A stretch of DNA of 64,000 nucleotides from Solanum dulcamara. Lineage: Eukaryota; Streptophyta; Magnoliopsida; Solanales; Solanaceae. The stretch spans positions 43,971,501 through 44,035,500 of the forward strand of contig NC_077240.1 in the NCBI RefSeq assembly GCF_947179165.1, written 5' to 3'. Shown in pieces: positions 32,967-45,127 of the stretch. Position numbers and translations under genes: made by a program. Positions within the stretch are counted from its first letter, which is position 1. Each line of letters starts with the position of its first letter. The notes below the pieces were generated by a model. That model was not told the DNA's origin. It made no database searches and saw nothing but the letters and a program-made list of their open reading frames with translations.

Positions 32967-33900
32967 TACCAGTTCCGAAATAACAACTCTTCAGTCAGTC
33001 TTATCATGCCTAAATTCCAAGATGTGTTTCTCGAAGATCTTCCTATAGTCCATACTGAAAAGGAAATTGAATTTGGAAAAGACTTTCTTCCCATTACCTA
33101 GCCTATTCTATTCCTCCTACAAAATGGCTCTAGTTGAGCTTAAGAAGTTGAAAGATCAGTTGAAGGTCCTCATAATAAAATTTTCATCAGACCCAGTATT
33201 TATTTATGGGGTTCTCTAGTTCTCATGATGAATAAGAAAAATGGTTCTCATAGAATGTGCATCAATTATAATTAAGTAAACAAGATCACAATAAAGAATA
33301 ATTATCCCAGCCCCCGGACCAATGCCTTGTTTGATCAGCCTCAGAGAGTGAGTTTCTTCTTTAAGATAGATGTCTCATTAGGCTATTATTAACTCAGAGT
33401 CAGAAAATGTGACATCCCAAAGACAACTTTCAGGACTCAATATGGTCACTATGAATTTGTGATTATGTCTGTTGGTCTAACAAATGCTACTCAACTTTTA
33501 TGGATTTGATTAATAGGGTGTTCAAATGGTATTTGGATATATTTATCATTGTCTTCATAGGTGGCATCTAAGTGTATTATCGGAGTGAGGATGAGTATTC
33601 AAGCCACTTGAGGATTATCTTGTAGATTCTTATGGACTGTCAGTTGTATACCAAATACCTAAAGTGTGAATTTCTAATGTCAGTGGCATACCTTACCCAT
33701 ATTGTTTCTAGAGAGGGAATAAAAGTTGATTCCCAAAAGACCAAAATGGTAAAAAAAAATGGCCTAGACGATAGCTGGGACATTGAGGAATATCCAGAAG
33801 GCATTTCGGGAATTGACCTGATTCTATCTCTTTTCATTCCGTTTGAAGAAAAGACCTCTTTCTGCCTCAAATATTAGGAGTTTCTTGGGTTTAGCTAGTT
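32967..33900 (+). pseudogene. Element E reverse transcriptase (broken, with 86-bp insert)
   Basis: 'FQDVFLEDLPIVHTEKEIEF', 'RMCINYN', '[19 protein letters not shown]' and 'MSVGLTNAT' are clear. The catalytic box reads FIGGI (about 33556), so both Asp of FIDD are lost. After 'VDSQKTKMV' an 86-bp segment (about 33769-33854) has no counterpart in relatives; the thumb 'ASNIRSFLG' resumes after it. Confidence 0.8.
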
Positions 33901-34293
33901 ACAATAGATGATTTATGGAAGTATTTTCTGTATTGATTTACCTTTGACAAGTTTGACTCATAATAAAAGAAAATTTTGTGGTCGGATGCTTTTGGGAAGA
34001 GTTTTTAGGAATTGAAGACTCGGCTTACTATAAGTCTGAATTTAGACTCTACCCAAAGTTTCAAATGATTTTGTGGTTTATTGTTATGCTTCTAGAATTA
34101 GTCTTGGTACTATGTTTATTCAACATGGTAAGGTCATAGATTATGCTTTCAGGAAACTTAAAGTTCATGAAAGGAGTTACCCACTCATGATTTTGAGTTA
34201 GCATCAGTATAGTTTTCCTTGAAGATTTGGAAGCCCTATCTCTATGGTGTTCATGTGCATGTGTTCACTAATCATAAGAGCCATCAATATGTG
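33901..34293 (+). pseudogene. Element E RNase H, first part
   Basis: 'KSF' and 'LKTRLT' lead to 'FVVYCYASRISLGTMF' (catalytic Asp is Tyr), 'HERSY' and 'KIWKPYLYGVHVHVFTNHKS'. It is interrupted after 'HQYV' at 34293 by element F; 34289-34293 (atgtg) is the target duplication. Confidence 0.82.
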
Positions 34294-36097
34294 TGTAAGA
34301 CCATGAAAATTGAAAAGTCAAAACGAAAGAAAATTTCAAGAAAGTGGATTGTTCCAAAGTATACGAGTTTACCTACGAGTCGTAGGTACTCCTATGAGTT
34401 GTAGAAGAAATGATGAATCATAGATGGATTCGTAGGAAGGGTCCTGAGTTTCGATTTTGACTAAGTGAAGAGAAGGTTGATGAGTTATTTGTACAACTCG
34501 TAGGAGAGACAAAAGGGCCAATGTCAATTTCCAAAAGAATGATTTTTGGTCCATCACTTTGACGACTCATGTTGACGACTCTTGAAGATTTCTACGGCCC
34601 GTAGAGTCTCATTCGTAGGGTCTTTTGGGTACATTTAATGAAGGGTATATTGGTCTTTTCCTATTATTTTATCTATGTATCTAGATATTTTTGGGGTATG
34701 ATGCAAAGTCTATAACTACGTAGGTCCTTCAAATTATAACCATTCCCTCTTATTTTCTTAAAAATCACTCTAAGGCTCCAAGGATTCTCTCCTAAAAAGG
34801 TTCTTCTTCTTCATCAAGCTAGGATTCTAGGATTTCAAGCTTTCCTTCAATATTTCAAGTTCATCTTCATCAAGGTATGTGGACTTCATCTATGGGTACC
34901 TTTCACCCATGGAATCCCAAGTTTTTCTCTCCAAATTCTCTTATGGTTTCTTATTCAAAAAGCTCTAATTTTATAATTTATATTGAGTCTTCTTAATTAT
35001 GATATATCTCAATGTTCTAGCTTAATTATGCATAATTCACATCATATTGCATGATTTTAAGGCAAATTTCAATGACCCATGCTATATGCTAGTTTTTAAG
35101 TATTATTTATGGATTATGATCATGATTTCAGAGTTATATTCAATAAAACCTACACCCACATTACACAAATTACATGATAATGAGCTATTATTATGAACAA
35201 GTTCCTATGAAGTATGATTATGAAAAACTTATAATCCATGATAAGTATGATTTAAGATTATGATATGATATGTATTCCGTGGGATAATTTACATAGCACC
35301 GAGGAGACTTTGAGATGGGGGCTCGACCCTAGTAGCAACCTCTAATCCCTTAAACTATGTTGCCACCATAGGATTGCCAATATGTCCTAGATAGTGGATC
35401 CACATATAGCACTTAAGGAGAGTCTACCTTGGCAAGTAGCCTCCCCCCTTCTTGATGTAGGGATCATCAGATTCTATGTAATAGCTCACATGGTCTTAAT
35501 ATCGGTTACGATTATCACCCACATATATAAGTTCTTATGATGATTATGATATTTTGATGCAATGATCAATGAGCTAAATGTTCTAATATTTTTCATAATT
35601 CTGCTAATGTTTTAAAGATATTAGTCTTGCATCCCATGATTCATATTGTCTATGTCTTATTTTTATTATTCATTCCATGTACTAACATATATTTTTTTCC
35701 TACATATCTTAATGTAGGGTCCGACGATCACGTTCATCCTCCTCTCGCTTGTGGCTAGAGGTTGCTATAGTAGCTTTGGTGGTGATTCCTCATGTTTTGA
35801 GGATGAGACATTTTACTTTTATGTTGTCATTTCAACTTCTTCATTCCTCTTATGTTGTCATAAGGAGCTACCCATCTAGACTAGTATAGGTATGTTAGAT
35901 AGTAAGAGTCTATGTTGTCAGTTTCTCATTCGAGATTTATGTTATATATTGAGGTTTTGCTTTCGTATCTTTGATTCTTGCTTATTATCTTAATTTACCT
36001 TATGTATTCTCACAAATGACATGCTAATAGGCTTGGTTGGGGTCCCTCGAGATTCTAATTGTTGTGTCACGGCTTAGCCCTAGTTCAGATCATGACA
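34294..36097 (+). mobile_element. Element F 5' LTR
   Basis: It carries 'tacgagtcgtagg'-type palindromic phrases (34360-34620), the box 'aagggtatattggtcttttc' (34641), and 'aag/gtatgt' (junction 34874/34875). Compared with the 3' LTR it lacks one block after 'cctatgagttgtag' and one around 35150. It ends 'cagatcatgaca'. Confidence 0.9.
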
Positions 36098-36319
36098 TAC
36101 TTGGAATTAGAGCATAAGATTTAAAGTGTCCTAGGGAGTTGAACATGCCGCGTTAAGTAGAGTCTTGTTTATCAGTGTGAAGTATGCCACATATATAAAT
36201 AGGAGGCTATAGGATATGAGGCATCTTAGGAAACACTTCACTTCTTTTATGATGTCATCGTGCTATAGAGTTGAACTTTACAATTTCCTCTATAATTCTC
36301 TCTTTGTGATTACAAAATC
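36098..36319 (+). promoter_or_regulatory. Element F leader with degenerate primer site
   Basis: 'ttggaattagagc' at 36101-36113 aligns with TTGGTATCAGAGC with two changes and is the mutated primer site. The leader 'agagtcttgtttatcagtgtgaag' matches A and D. Three bases before the gag ATG the acceptor position reads AA instead of AG. Confidence 0.75.
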
Positions 36320-37430
36320 ATGTCTCTACGAAGATACCCCATCAGTAGGAATGTTGAGGGAGAGGAGAAACAAGCTCTAAATGATCCTTTGAATGATCAA
36401 GTGACTAATGAGGAATTTCAAGCCACTTTTCAAGTACTAGCCCAAGCCATGATTACTCAAGTGTTCCAAGGGGTAGATGCTCCTCCAAATATGGCTACAC
36501 CGTCTTCAAGGGTTAGAGACATCACAAGGATGAACCCTCCCGAGTTTTATAGACCCAATGTTGATGAGGATCCCCAAGACTTTGTTGATGAGTTATTCAA
36601 TATTGGTGATATTATGGAAGTGACTTCGGAGGAGAAGGAGGAATTGGTAGCTTACCAACTCAAGGGTGTCGCTCAAGGTTGGTACAACCAATGGAAAACC
36701 GAAAGAGTTGAAGAGGGTCTCATAGGTTGGGAAAAGTTTAAGGTTGCATTTATTGACCATTTTTTCCCACTTGAGTTGAGGGAGGTGAAGGTGTTTTAGA
36801 ATTTATTAACCTCAAGAAAGAAAACATGAGTGTGAGGAAGTATTCCCTCAAGTTCACAAAGTTGTCCAAGTATGCTCTATCCTTGGTAGACGACTCTCGT
36901 GCCCGAATGAGTAAGTTTATCTCGGGTGTATTAGACTTGATAATGAAAAGATACCAAAGCTCTATGCTCATCAAGGAGATGGATATTTCTAGGCTTGTGA
37001 CTTATGCCGAGCAATTTGAAGGGGATAAGCTTAAGGAGAGGAAGGTAAAGGATTCCAAGAGGGCTCAGTATGAAAGTGGGTTTTCTCATTCAAAATTCGA
37101 TGGTGGTAATGGTCATTTCCAACAAGGCTAAAAGTTTCAAGGCCAAGGTTCTTCACAAGCTCTAGGTTAAGGGTTTTATAAGGATAAGGCCTCCAATCCT
37201 AAGGCACAAGGTGGTGTTAGTGGATATACTCTTCCTAAGTGCACTAAGTATGGGAGAAATCGTGGAGCTAAATATTTGGTTGGTATAGGTGAATGCTTTA
37301 GATACAGTAAGATGTGGCATAAGATCACTGAATTCCTAACAAGGGGAGAGAAGAGCATCTTAAAGTCAAACTACTCAAGGTAGATAAGCTCCACAAGGTG
37401 GTGGTCCACGCTAAAATAGGTTTTATGCCC
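36320..37430 (+). pseudogene. Element F gag
   Basis: It starts MSLRRYPISRNVEGEEK. The 159-codon open stretch covers the capsid domain: 'RMNPPEFYRPNVDEDPQDFV', 'ELVAYQLKGVAQGWYNQWKT' and 'AFIDHFFPLELREVK'. A shift at 36797 leads to 36826-37131 with 'KYSLKFTKLSKYALSLVDDS' and 'MDISRLVTYAEQFEGDKLKE'. The knuckle near 37230-37330 ('CTKYGRNRGAKYL', 'GECFRYSKMWHKI') is degenerate. This is the best preserved capsid region in the window. Confidence 0.88.
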
Positions 37431-37840
37431 TTCAAGCTAGGCAAGAGGTTGATAAGTCTCCCGATGTGGTCACGGGTATGTTGAAAGTCATGGAATTTGA
37501 TATTTATGCATTGTTAGATCCGGGTGCTACTCTATCATTTGTTACTCCTTATCTTGATATGAGATTCATTGTTAGTCATAACATCTTGCTAGAGGCTTTT
37601 TTGGTCTATACTCTAGTTGGTGATTCGGTTGTGGCTAAAAGAGTCTATAAAAATTGCCTAGTTTTAGTTTTTCATAAAATCAACTCAGTTGATCTTGTAG
37701 AGCTTAATATGACCGATTTCGATGTTATTCATGGTATGAATTAGCTTCATGCATATTATGCTTTCATATGTTGTAGAGCCCGTATGGTTAAGTTTTAGTA
37801 TCCATACGAGCCAGTCCTAGAATGGAAAGGTAGCAATTTC
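37431..37840 (+). pseudogene. Element F aspartic protease
   Basis: The open stretch 37466-37744 has 'YALLDPGATLSFVTPYLD', the consensus catalytic loop with DPGA intact, then 'RVYKNCLVLVF' and 'NMTDFDVIHGMN'. A stop follows inside the 'GMDWL' signature (Trp codon lost). It is the least damaged protease core of the five gypsy copies. Confidence 0.87.
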
Positions 37841-38760
37841 ATGTTTAAGGGTAAATTCATCTCATGCCTTAAAGCTAGGAAATTGATTTCCAAAGGTTGC
37901 ATCTATTATCTAGTGCAGATTAGAGATACTAATTTTGAAACTGCTACTCTTGAGTTAGTTCCAATTAGTAATGAGTTTTTGGAAGTTTTCCCCAATGATC
38001 TCTCAAGCATCCCTCCCAAAAGGAAAATAGACTTTGGTATCAATCTCCTCCCCGATACTCAGCCTATCTCTATTTCTCCTTACCGAATATCCCTAGCAGA
38101 ATTAAAATAGTTAAAGGATCAGTTGAAAGATTTATTGGATAAGGGTTTCATTAGATTGAGTATCTGTTCATGGGGTACTCCGGTTATCTCTATTAGAAAG
38201 AAAGATGGTTATTTCCATATATATATTGATTACCAACAGTTTAACAAGGTAACACTTAAGAATAAGTATCCCATTCCAAGTATTGATGACCTGTTCAATT
38301 AATTTCAAGAAGAGAGCCACTTTTTAAAGATTGATCTTCGATCAAGTTATCATCAACTCTGAGTAAGGGAATGTGACATTTCGAAGATGGTTTTCAAAAC
38401 TCAAAATGGTCACTTTGAATTCTTAGTTATGTCTTTTGGACAAAGGAATGCCCAGCAACTTTTATGGATTTAATGAACAGTTTGTTCAAGTAGTACTTGG
38501 ATATGCTTGTGATTGTCTTCACTGATGAAATTTTGATCTACTCTCGGAGTTTGGAAGAACATGTCGATCATTTAAGAATTGTGTCGCAAATTCTCAAGGA
38601 CCGTCAATTGTATGCAAAATTTCATAAATGTGAATTTTGGTTGCAGTTAGTTTCTTTCCTAGGCCATATCTTCTCCAGTGAAGGAATTATGATTGATCCG
38701 AAGAAGATCAACGCAGTTAAGAATTAGCCTATACTATTGAATCCTTCGATATTTGGAGTT
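37841..38760 (+). pseudogene. Element F reverse transcriptase (broken)
   Basis: '[20 protein letters not shown]' and '[20 protein letters not shown]' precede stops in the palm. The catalytic box reads [10 protein letters not shown] (about 38518), with Ile-to-Thr and Asp-to-Glu changes. The thumb end 'KKINAVKN' and 'SFLGLAYYYRLFVESFSS' are in shifted frames. Confidence 0.85.
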
Positions 38761-39330
38761 TCTTGGGATTAGCTTATTATTATAGACTGTTTGTGGAAAG
38801 TTTCAGTTCTATTGCATTGCCCTTAACTACTTTCAATCAAAAGAAGGTTAAATTCTAATAATTCGAAGCATGTGAGAAAAGCTTTCAAGAGTTGAAGGAT
38901 AGGCTTACCTCTACTCCCATGTTGACTTTACGAGAAGGTTCCGATGGGTTCATTATATATTTTGATGCTTTACGAGTTGGTATTGGTTGTGCTCTAATGC
39001 AAAATGGTAAAGTGATAGCTTATACTTTAAAGCAACTTAAGGTTCATGAAAAGAACTACCCCACCCATGACTTGGAGTCAGCGACGGTAGTATTTGCTTT
39101 GAAGTTGTGGAGACACTACTTAAATGGTGTCCATATGGATACTTTCACCAATCACAAGAGTTTGTAATTTGTGTTCATCCAAAAAGACTTGAATCGACTT
39201 AAATTGTTGAAAGACTATGATATGAGTGTGCTATACCATCCGGGTAAAGCAAATATGGTTGCCGATGCTCTTAGTAGATTGTCCATGAACAGTTTTCCCA
39301 TATTGATGATGAAAAGAAAGAGTTAGTGTG
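38761..39330 (+). pseudogene. Element F RNase H
   Basis: An open stretch at 38892-39167 has '[20 protein letters not shown]' (catalytic Asp kept), '[20 protein letters not shown]' and 'TNHKSL'. A stop follows, then 'LNRLKLLKDYDMSVLYHPGK' (with a local deletion) and 'ADALSRLSM'. Confidence 0.85.
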
Positions 39331-40794
39331 GGATGTGTATAGATTAGCCCGTTTGGGAATTCAATTGGTTTATTCTGATTATGGTTATGTTATTACACAA
39401 AATATTTCTGGATCATCTCTTGTGGCAGATGTTAAGGCAAAACAATAAAGTGATCCTTTGTTGGTTGAATTGAAGAAAACGGTTGTCAAAAAAGCCATTA
39501 AGGCTTTCTCCTAAGGGGGAGATAGTGTTTTGAGATATCAACACCGATTGTGTGTTCCCAATGTAGGCGGTTTGAGTGATATGATATTATCCAAGGCTCA
39601 TAGTTCACAGTATTCTATTCATCCGGGCTCCACGAAGATGTATAGAGATTTGAGAGAAATGTATTGGTGGAATGGCATGAAAAGGGATATTGAGGAGTTT
39701 GTGACTAAGTTTCCAAATTGTCAACAAGTGAAAGTTGAGCATCTAAAACTTAGAGGTTTGGCTCAAGACATTGAGATTCCTACATGGAATTGGGAAGCTT
39801 TGAAAATGGACTTCATTACTAGTTTGCCTCGTACTCGTACGCAATATGACTCTATTTGGGTGATTATTGACCGAATGACTAAGTTGGCATTTTTTCTTCC
39901 TGTTAAGACTTCATATTCAGATGAAAAAAATGCTAGATTATATATCCGAGAGTTATTTATGCTTTATGGTGTTCCATTTTCTATCATTTTGGATCGAGGT
40001 ACTCAGTTCACATCTTAGTTTTATAGAACTTTCTAAAAGAGTCTTGGTACCCAGGTGAAGTTTAGTATAAATTTTCACCCTCAGACCGATGGATATGCTG
40101 AGCATACCATTCAGACTCTAGAGGATATGTTGAGAGCATGTGTTATGGATTTTAAAAGAAATTGAGATAAGCATTTGCCACTGATAGAGTTGGCTATAAT
40201 AACAATTATCACTCTAGCACTAAGATGGCTCCTTTTGAGGCCTTGTACGGTTAGAGGTATAGATCTTCTATCAGCTGGTTCGAGGTATTTGAAGTTTCTT
40301 TGATAGGACCTGAGCTGGTATTTGAGGTGATAGAATGGTTATACTCATTAGAGAGAGGTTCAAGATTAATGATTGGGTTTACTTAAAAATTTTACCCATA
40401 AAGGGTGTGATGCATTTTGATAAGAAATGGAAGCTAAGTCCCTGCTCTGTTGGTCCATATCATATTTTGAGATAGATTGGTAAGGTGGCTTATGAGTAAG
40501 ATTTGCCTTCAGATTTTACATCAGAGCATCTAGTGTTTCATGTGTCTTTGTTGAGGAAGTTCATTGCTGATCTAACTCTATTGTGCCATTGGACAACATT
40601 GGGGTGAAAAATAGTCTTTCATATGAGGAGGTTCCGGTTGAGATCTTGGACTGGCAAGTTTAAAAGTTGAGAAAAAAAGAAATAGCTTCAGTTAAGGTGT
40701 TTGGATGAACCAAGAGGTTGAGGGTGCTACATTGGAAGTTGAAGCCGATATGATGTCCCGATATCCTCATCTCTTTCGTTCTGTGCCTAGCTGA
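39331..40794 (+). pseudogene. Element F integrase with chromodomain-like tail
   Basis: The open stretch 39530-40018 holds the zinc-binding part ('QYSIHPGSTKMYRDLREMYW', 'FPNCQQVKVEH' with the first Cys changed to Phe) and the core start 'MDFITSLPRTRTQYDSIWVI' and 'IILDRGTQFTS'. After a stop, 'NFHPQTDGYAEHTIQTLEDM' keeps the third acidic residue. The tail has 'NDWVYLKILPIKGVMHFDKK' and 'FRSVPS' before the stop at 40792-40794. There is a deletion of the 'QSRQKSY' stretch near 40360. Confidence 0.86.
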
Positions 40795-41038
40795 GGTACT
40801 TTGTTCCTTCATGATCCTTTAAGCCTAAATCATGTGTTTCAGTTATCCTTATCGTTTCATACGCATATATGTTCATAAAATGAGTTTTAAAGTCATGTTT
40901 TATGCTATGTTTGGAAATCTCATAGTTTATGTATTTTCGAGACATCTTGCATCCATATTGGGTTGCTAGTCCTCTTTCCGTGTCTTATCTATGCTAGCTA
41001 AATCTCATTCGAGGAAGAATAATACCAAGGGAGAGATA
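40795..41038 (+). promoter_or_regulatory. Element F 3' untranslated stretch and polypurine tract
   Basis: A non-coding tract ends in 'aagggagagatat', the polypurine tract, directly before the 3' LTR. Confidence 0.75.
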
Positions 41039-43300
41039 TTTAAGACTCCAGAAATTGAAAAGTCAAAAATGAAAGAAAATTTCAAGAGAGGGGACCGCCC
41101 CAGAGTTTATGAGTTTACCTATGAGCCGTAGGTACTCCTACAAGTTGTAGGCATTCCTACAAGTCATAGGAGTGACTCGTAGGAATAATATTGAGGTTGG
41201 AAGATTTAGTCAAGTTTGGAAGGGAGTTTATGAGTCAGTGTACGACTCGTATAAAATATTATGAGTCATAGGAGCAATTCGTAGGGTCAGTGTCAGAGTT
41301 TGGTAAAATAAAAACCATCAGTACTTTTGTTATAACTTAATAGGATGAGTCGTAGAAGAAATGATGAGTCGTAGATGGATTTGTCGGAAAGGGTCCTGAG
41401 TTTTGATTTTGACTAAGTGAAGGGGGGTTGACGAGTCATTTGTACGACTAGTAGTAGAGTTGATGACTCGTAAGGATGAGTTGTAGGGGCCAATGTCAAT
41501 TTCTAAAAGCATTATTTTTTTTCATCACTTTAATGACGCATATTGATGACTCATGATGATTTCTGCGACCCGTAGGGTCTCATTCGTAGGGTCTTTCGAG
41601 TACATTTAATAAAGGGCATATTGGTATTTTCCTATTATTTCATCTATGTATTTGGACATTTTGGGGGTATCATGCAAATCCTATAACTACTTAGGCCCGT
41701 CAAATTATAACCATTCCTTCTTATTTTCTCAAAAATCACTCTAAGGCTCCAAGGATTCTCTCCTAAAAAGGTTCTTCTTCTTCATTAAGCTAGGTTACTA
41801 AGGGTCCAAGCTTTCCTTCAAAATTTCAAGTTGATCTTCATTAAGGTATGTGAGACTTCATCCATGGTTACCTTTCACCCATGGAATCCCAAGTTTTTCC
41901 CTCCAAATCCTCTTATGATTCTTATTCAAAAAGCCCTAATTTCATGATTTGTATTGAGTCTTATTAATTATGATATATCTCAATGTTATTAGCCTAATTA
42001 TACATAATTCACATCATATTACATGATTTTAAGAAAAATTTCAATGAGACATACTATATGCTAGTTTCCAAGTATTGTTTATGGATTATGATCATGATTT
42101 ACAAATTATATTCAATGAAAACTTCATGAATGATTGTAAAGGTTTATGAATTTTTCATAAAAGGTTTTAAATAATGTTCAATAATTTTTCAAGCAATATT
42201 AATGAAAGAGTGACTTAAGATCCTTAATGAGGAAGGAGACTTAAGACCCAAATGATATTTTATAAAAAAAGATTCGTAATGATGGACGACCTACACTCAT
42301 ATTACATGAATCACATGATAATGAGCTATTCTTATGAACAAGTTTCTATGAAGTATGATTATGAAAAACTTATGATCCATGACAAGCATGATTTAAGATT
42401 ATGATATGATATGTATTCTGTGGGATGATTTACTTAGCATCGAGAGGAATTTGAGGTGGGCACTCGACCTAAGCCCCAGTAGAAACCTCTAATCCCATAA
42501 ACTACATTGCCACCGTAGGATTTCTAATATGGCCTAGCAAGTGGATCCACATATAGCACTTAATAATGATAATATTGGACAGAGTCTACCTCGGCAAGTA
42601 GCCTCCCCCTTCTCAATATGGGGATCATCAGATTCCATGTAATAGTTTACATGGTCTTAATGTCGGTTACGGTTATCATTCACATATGTAAGTTTTTATG
42701 ATGATTATGATTTTTTGATACATTGACTAATGAGTTAAATGTTCTAATATTTTTCATGGTTCTGCTTATGTTTTAAATATATTGGTCTTGCAATCCATGA
42801 TTCATATTGCATATGTCCTATGTTTATTATTCATGCATGTCCCTACATACTTAGGGAATTTCAGGTACTAATTCATACTTTTTGCCTACATTAATCATAA
42901 TGTAGGGTCCGACGATCACGTTTAACCTCCTCTCACTCGTGGCTAGAGCTTTTTATAGTAGCTCTGGTGGTGAATCCTCATGTTTCGAGGATGAGACATT
43001 TTACTTTCATGTTTTCATTTCGACTTCTTCATTGCTCTTATGTTGATATGGGGAGCTAAGGACTTATCTTATGCCCCCATCTAGGCTAGTAGAGGCATAT
43101 TAGATAGTAAAAGTCTATGTTGTCGCTTTCTCATTCGAGAGTTATGTTCTATATTGAGGTTTTTCTTCCCTATCTTTTATCCTTAGTTATTTTCTTTATT
43201 TACCTTATGAATGCTCACTAATGACATGATAAGAGGCTTGGTTGGGTCCTCAGGATTCTTATCATCGTATCACACCTTGGCCCTAGTTTGGGTCGTGACA
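41039..43300 (+). mobile_element. Element F 3' LTR
   Basis: It starts TTTAAGACT (TG lost) and is collinear with the 5' LTR plus the two blocks deleted there. It carries a dense block of 'acgagtcgtagg'-like phrases (41100-41600), the box at 41611-41637 and the donor-like site at 41845-41850, and ends 'gtttgggtcgtgaca'. Confidence 0.9.
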
Positions 43301-43599
43301 ATGTGTTTAATCATAAAGACTTAAATCTTCGCCTACGGAGATTGCTTGATTTGTTGAAGGATTATGATATATGTTTTTTGCACCATACGGATAAAGCTAA
43401 TATTTTGACAGATGCTCTTAGTAGATTTTCTATGGGCAGTGTTGCTCACATTGAGGAAGAGAAAAAGGTGTTAGTTCAAGATGTTCAAAGACTTGCCTGT
43501 TTGGGAGTTTTTTGGTATATTCTGAAGTTGGTGGAGATATCCTTTAGAATGGTTCAGAATCTTCTTTTGTGATGGATGTTATGGCAAAACAAAATAAGG
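43301..43599 (+). pseudogene. Element E RNase H, remainder
   Basis: The frame continues as 'FNHKDLNLRLRRLLDLLKDY', 'HHTDKANILTDALSRFSMGS' and 'VAHIEEEKKVLVQDVQRLAC' in a 94-codon open stretch, the normal end of gypsy RNase H and the start of the linker to integrase. Confidence 0.85.
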
Positions 43600-44895
43600 A
43601 TCCAATATTGGTTGAACTGAAGGAAGCGGATCTTAAAAAGAATGTTAAGGCTTTCTCCTATGGGGGAGATGATGTGCTTCGATATCAGGGTGGCTACATG
43701 TTATAGATAATGATGGTTCTGGGCAAAACAAAATAGTAGAAGCTCATAGTTCCTAGTAGTCTATTCACCCAAGAGCCACTAGGATGTACAGTGATCTACG
43801 GGATATTGCAAAATTTACGGCTAAGTGTCTAAATTGCCAACAAATTAAGGTTGAGCATTAGTAACTAGGTGGTATGAATCAGGATATTAGTACTCGTACT
43901 TGGAAGTGGGAAGATTTGAATAAGGATTTCATCAGAGATTTGTTTTGCATGCTTTGACTGCATGATTCCATATGGGTGATTCTAGATGAAATAACTAAAG
44001 GATATTTCTTTACTGTTAAGACTTCTTACTCATTAGAGAATTATGCTAGACTCACATTCGAGAGATAGTGAAATTGCATGCAGTTCCATTATCCATCATT
44101 TTAGAAAGAGGTAATCTATTTAAATCTCACTTTTGGATATCATTTCAGAAAGGCCTTGATACTCAGGTTAAGCTTAGTACAACTTTTCATCCACAGACTA
44201 ATGGACAGGCCGAATAGACTATTGAGACTTTGAAGGATATGTTAAGAGCTTTTGTAATCGACTTTAAAGGAAATTGGGATGATCATTAGTATTTATATGG
44301 ATCCATTTGAGAGATTTATGGTAGGAGGTGTAGATCACCTATAGGGTGGTTTAAGGTTGGTGAAATGACTTTGATCAGGCTTTAGTAAGTTCATAAGGCT
44401 ATGGAGAAAGTTTGACTTATAAGAGAGAGGTGGAGGACAACCCAGAATATGAAGAAATCTTATGCTGATGTGAGGAGATGAGAGCTTGAGTTTGAAGTTG
44501 ATGATTGGGTTTATCTAAAGATCTCACCTATAAAGAGTGTGATGAGATTTGGTAAGAAAGGTAAGCTTAGTCCTAGATATGTTGGCCTTTACAGAATTTT
44601 AAAGCATTTTGGTAAGTTGGCCTATGAGTTGGATTTGCCTGTAGAGTTAGAATCAGTGCACCGATATTTCATGTGTCCTTGTTGAAGAAGTGCATTGGTG
44701 ATCCAACTTTAGTTATGGCTTTAAAGAGTGTTGGTGTGAAGGAAAGTCTCTCTTACATAGAGGTCCCAGTTGATATTCTTGACCATCAGGTTCGTAAGTT
44801 ATGGAATAAAGAAGTCATTTCAGTGAATTCGAAGATGAAATGATGTCCAAGCACCCCCCCCCCCATCTTTTTCCTTCCAGTTCAATTCCAGTATG
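43600..44895 (+). pseudogene. Element E integrase and tail (broken)
   Basis: 'AHSS' and 'SIHPRATRMYSDLRDIAKF' run into 'CLNCQQIKVEH'; the usual EVYWWNGMKK stretch is deleted. Then 'SIWVILDEITKGYFFTVKTS', 'NLFKSHFWISFQKGLDTQVK' and 'TTFHPQTNGQAE' follow with stops. The tail has 'VDDWVYLKISPIKSVMRFGK' and 'LSPRYVGLYRIL'. It ends near a run of eleven C (44854-44864). Confidence 0.82.
44854..44864. repeat. Run of eleven C
   Basis: A homopolymer in the integrase tail of element E. It replaces the 'YPHLF'-coding part and probably grew by slippage. Its exact length may be unreliable in sequencing. Confidence 0.9.
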
Positions 44896-45127
44896 AGGTA
44901 ATAATTTCTCCATTTTGTTCTTTTAGATTCATGTCTCTTCATTTTCTCATGTTTCAGTATGCATGCATGTTCATGGAATCAGTTTAGTGTTCATGTTTTA
45001 GCTTGGAGTCAGTTAATCCATAAGTTTTCATGTTTAGTTTTTCAATATTGGCTTGTAAATCTTTTCCGTACTGTTTTTAACCTTTTTAGACTCCATTCGA
45101 GGACTAATGTTCCTAAGGGGGAGATAT

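Larger units (their letters stand above)
34294..43300 (+). mobile_element. Element F: complete Ty3/gypsy element with perfect target duplication
   Basis: It starts TGTAAGACC (34294) and ends GGTCGTGACA (43300), flanked by atgtg on both sides (34289-34293 and 43301-43305). Removing it with one duplication copy restores E's 'HQYV-FNHKDLNLR' in frame. LTRs are 34294-36097 (1804 bp) and 41039-43300 (2262 bp). Gag, protease, RT, RNase H and integrase lie between them in order. It is younger than E. Two deletions of roughly 200 bp in the 5' LTR explain most of the size difference. Confidence 0.93.
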
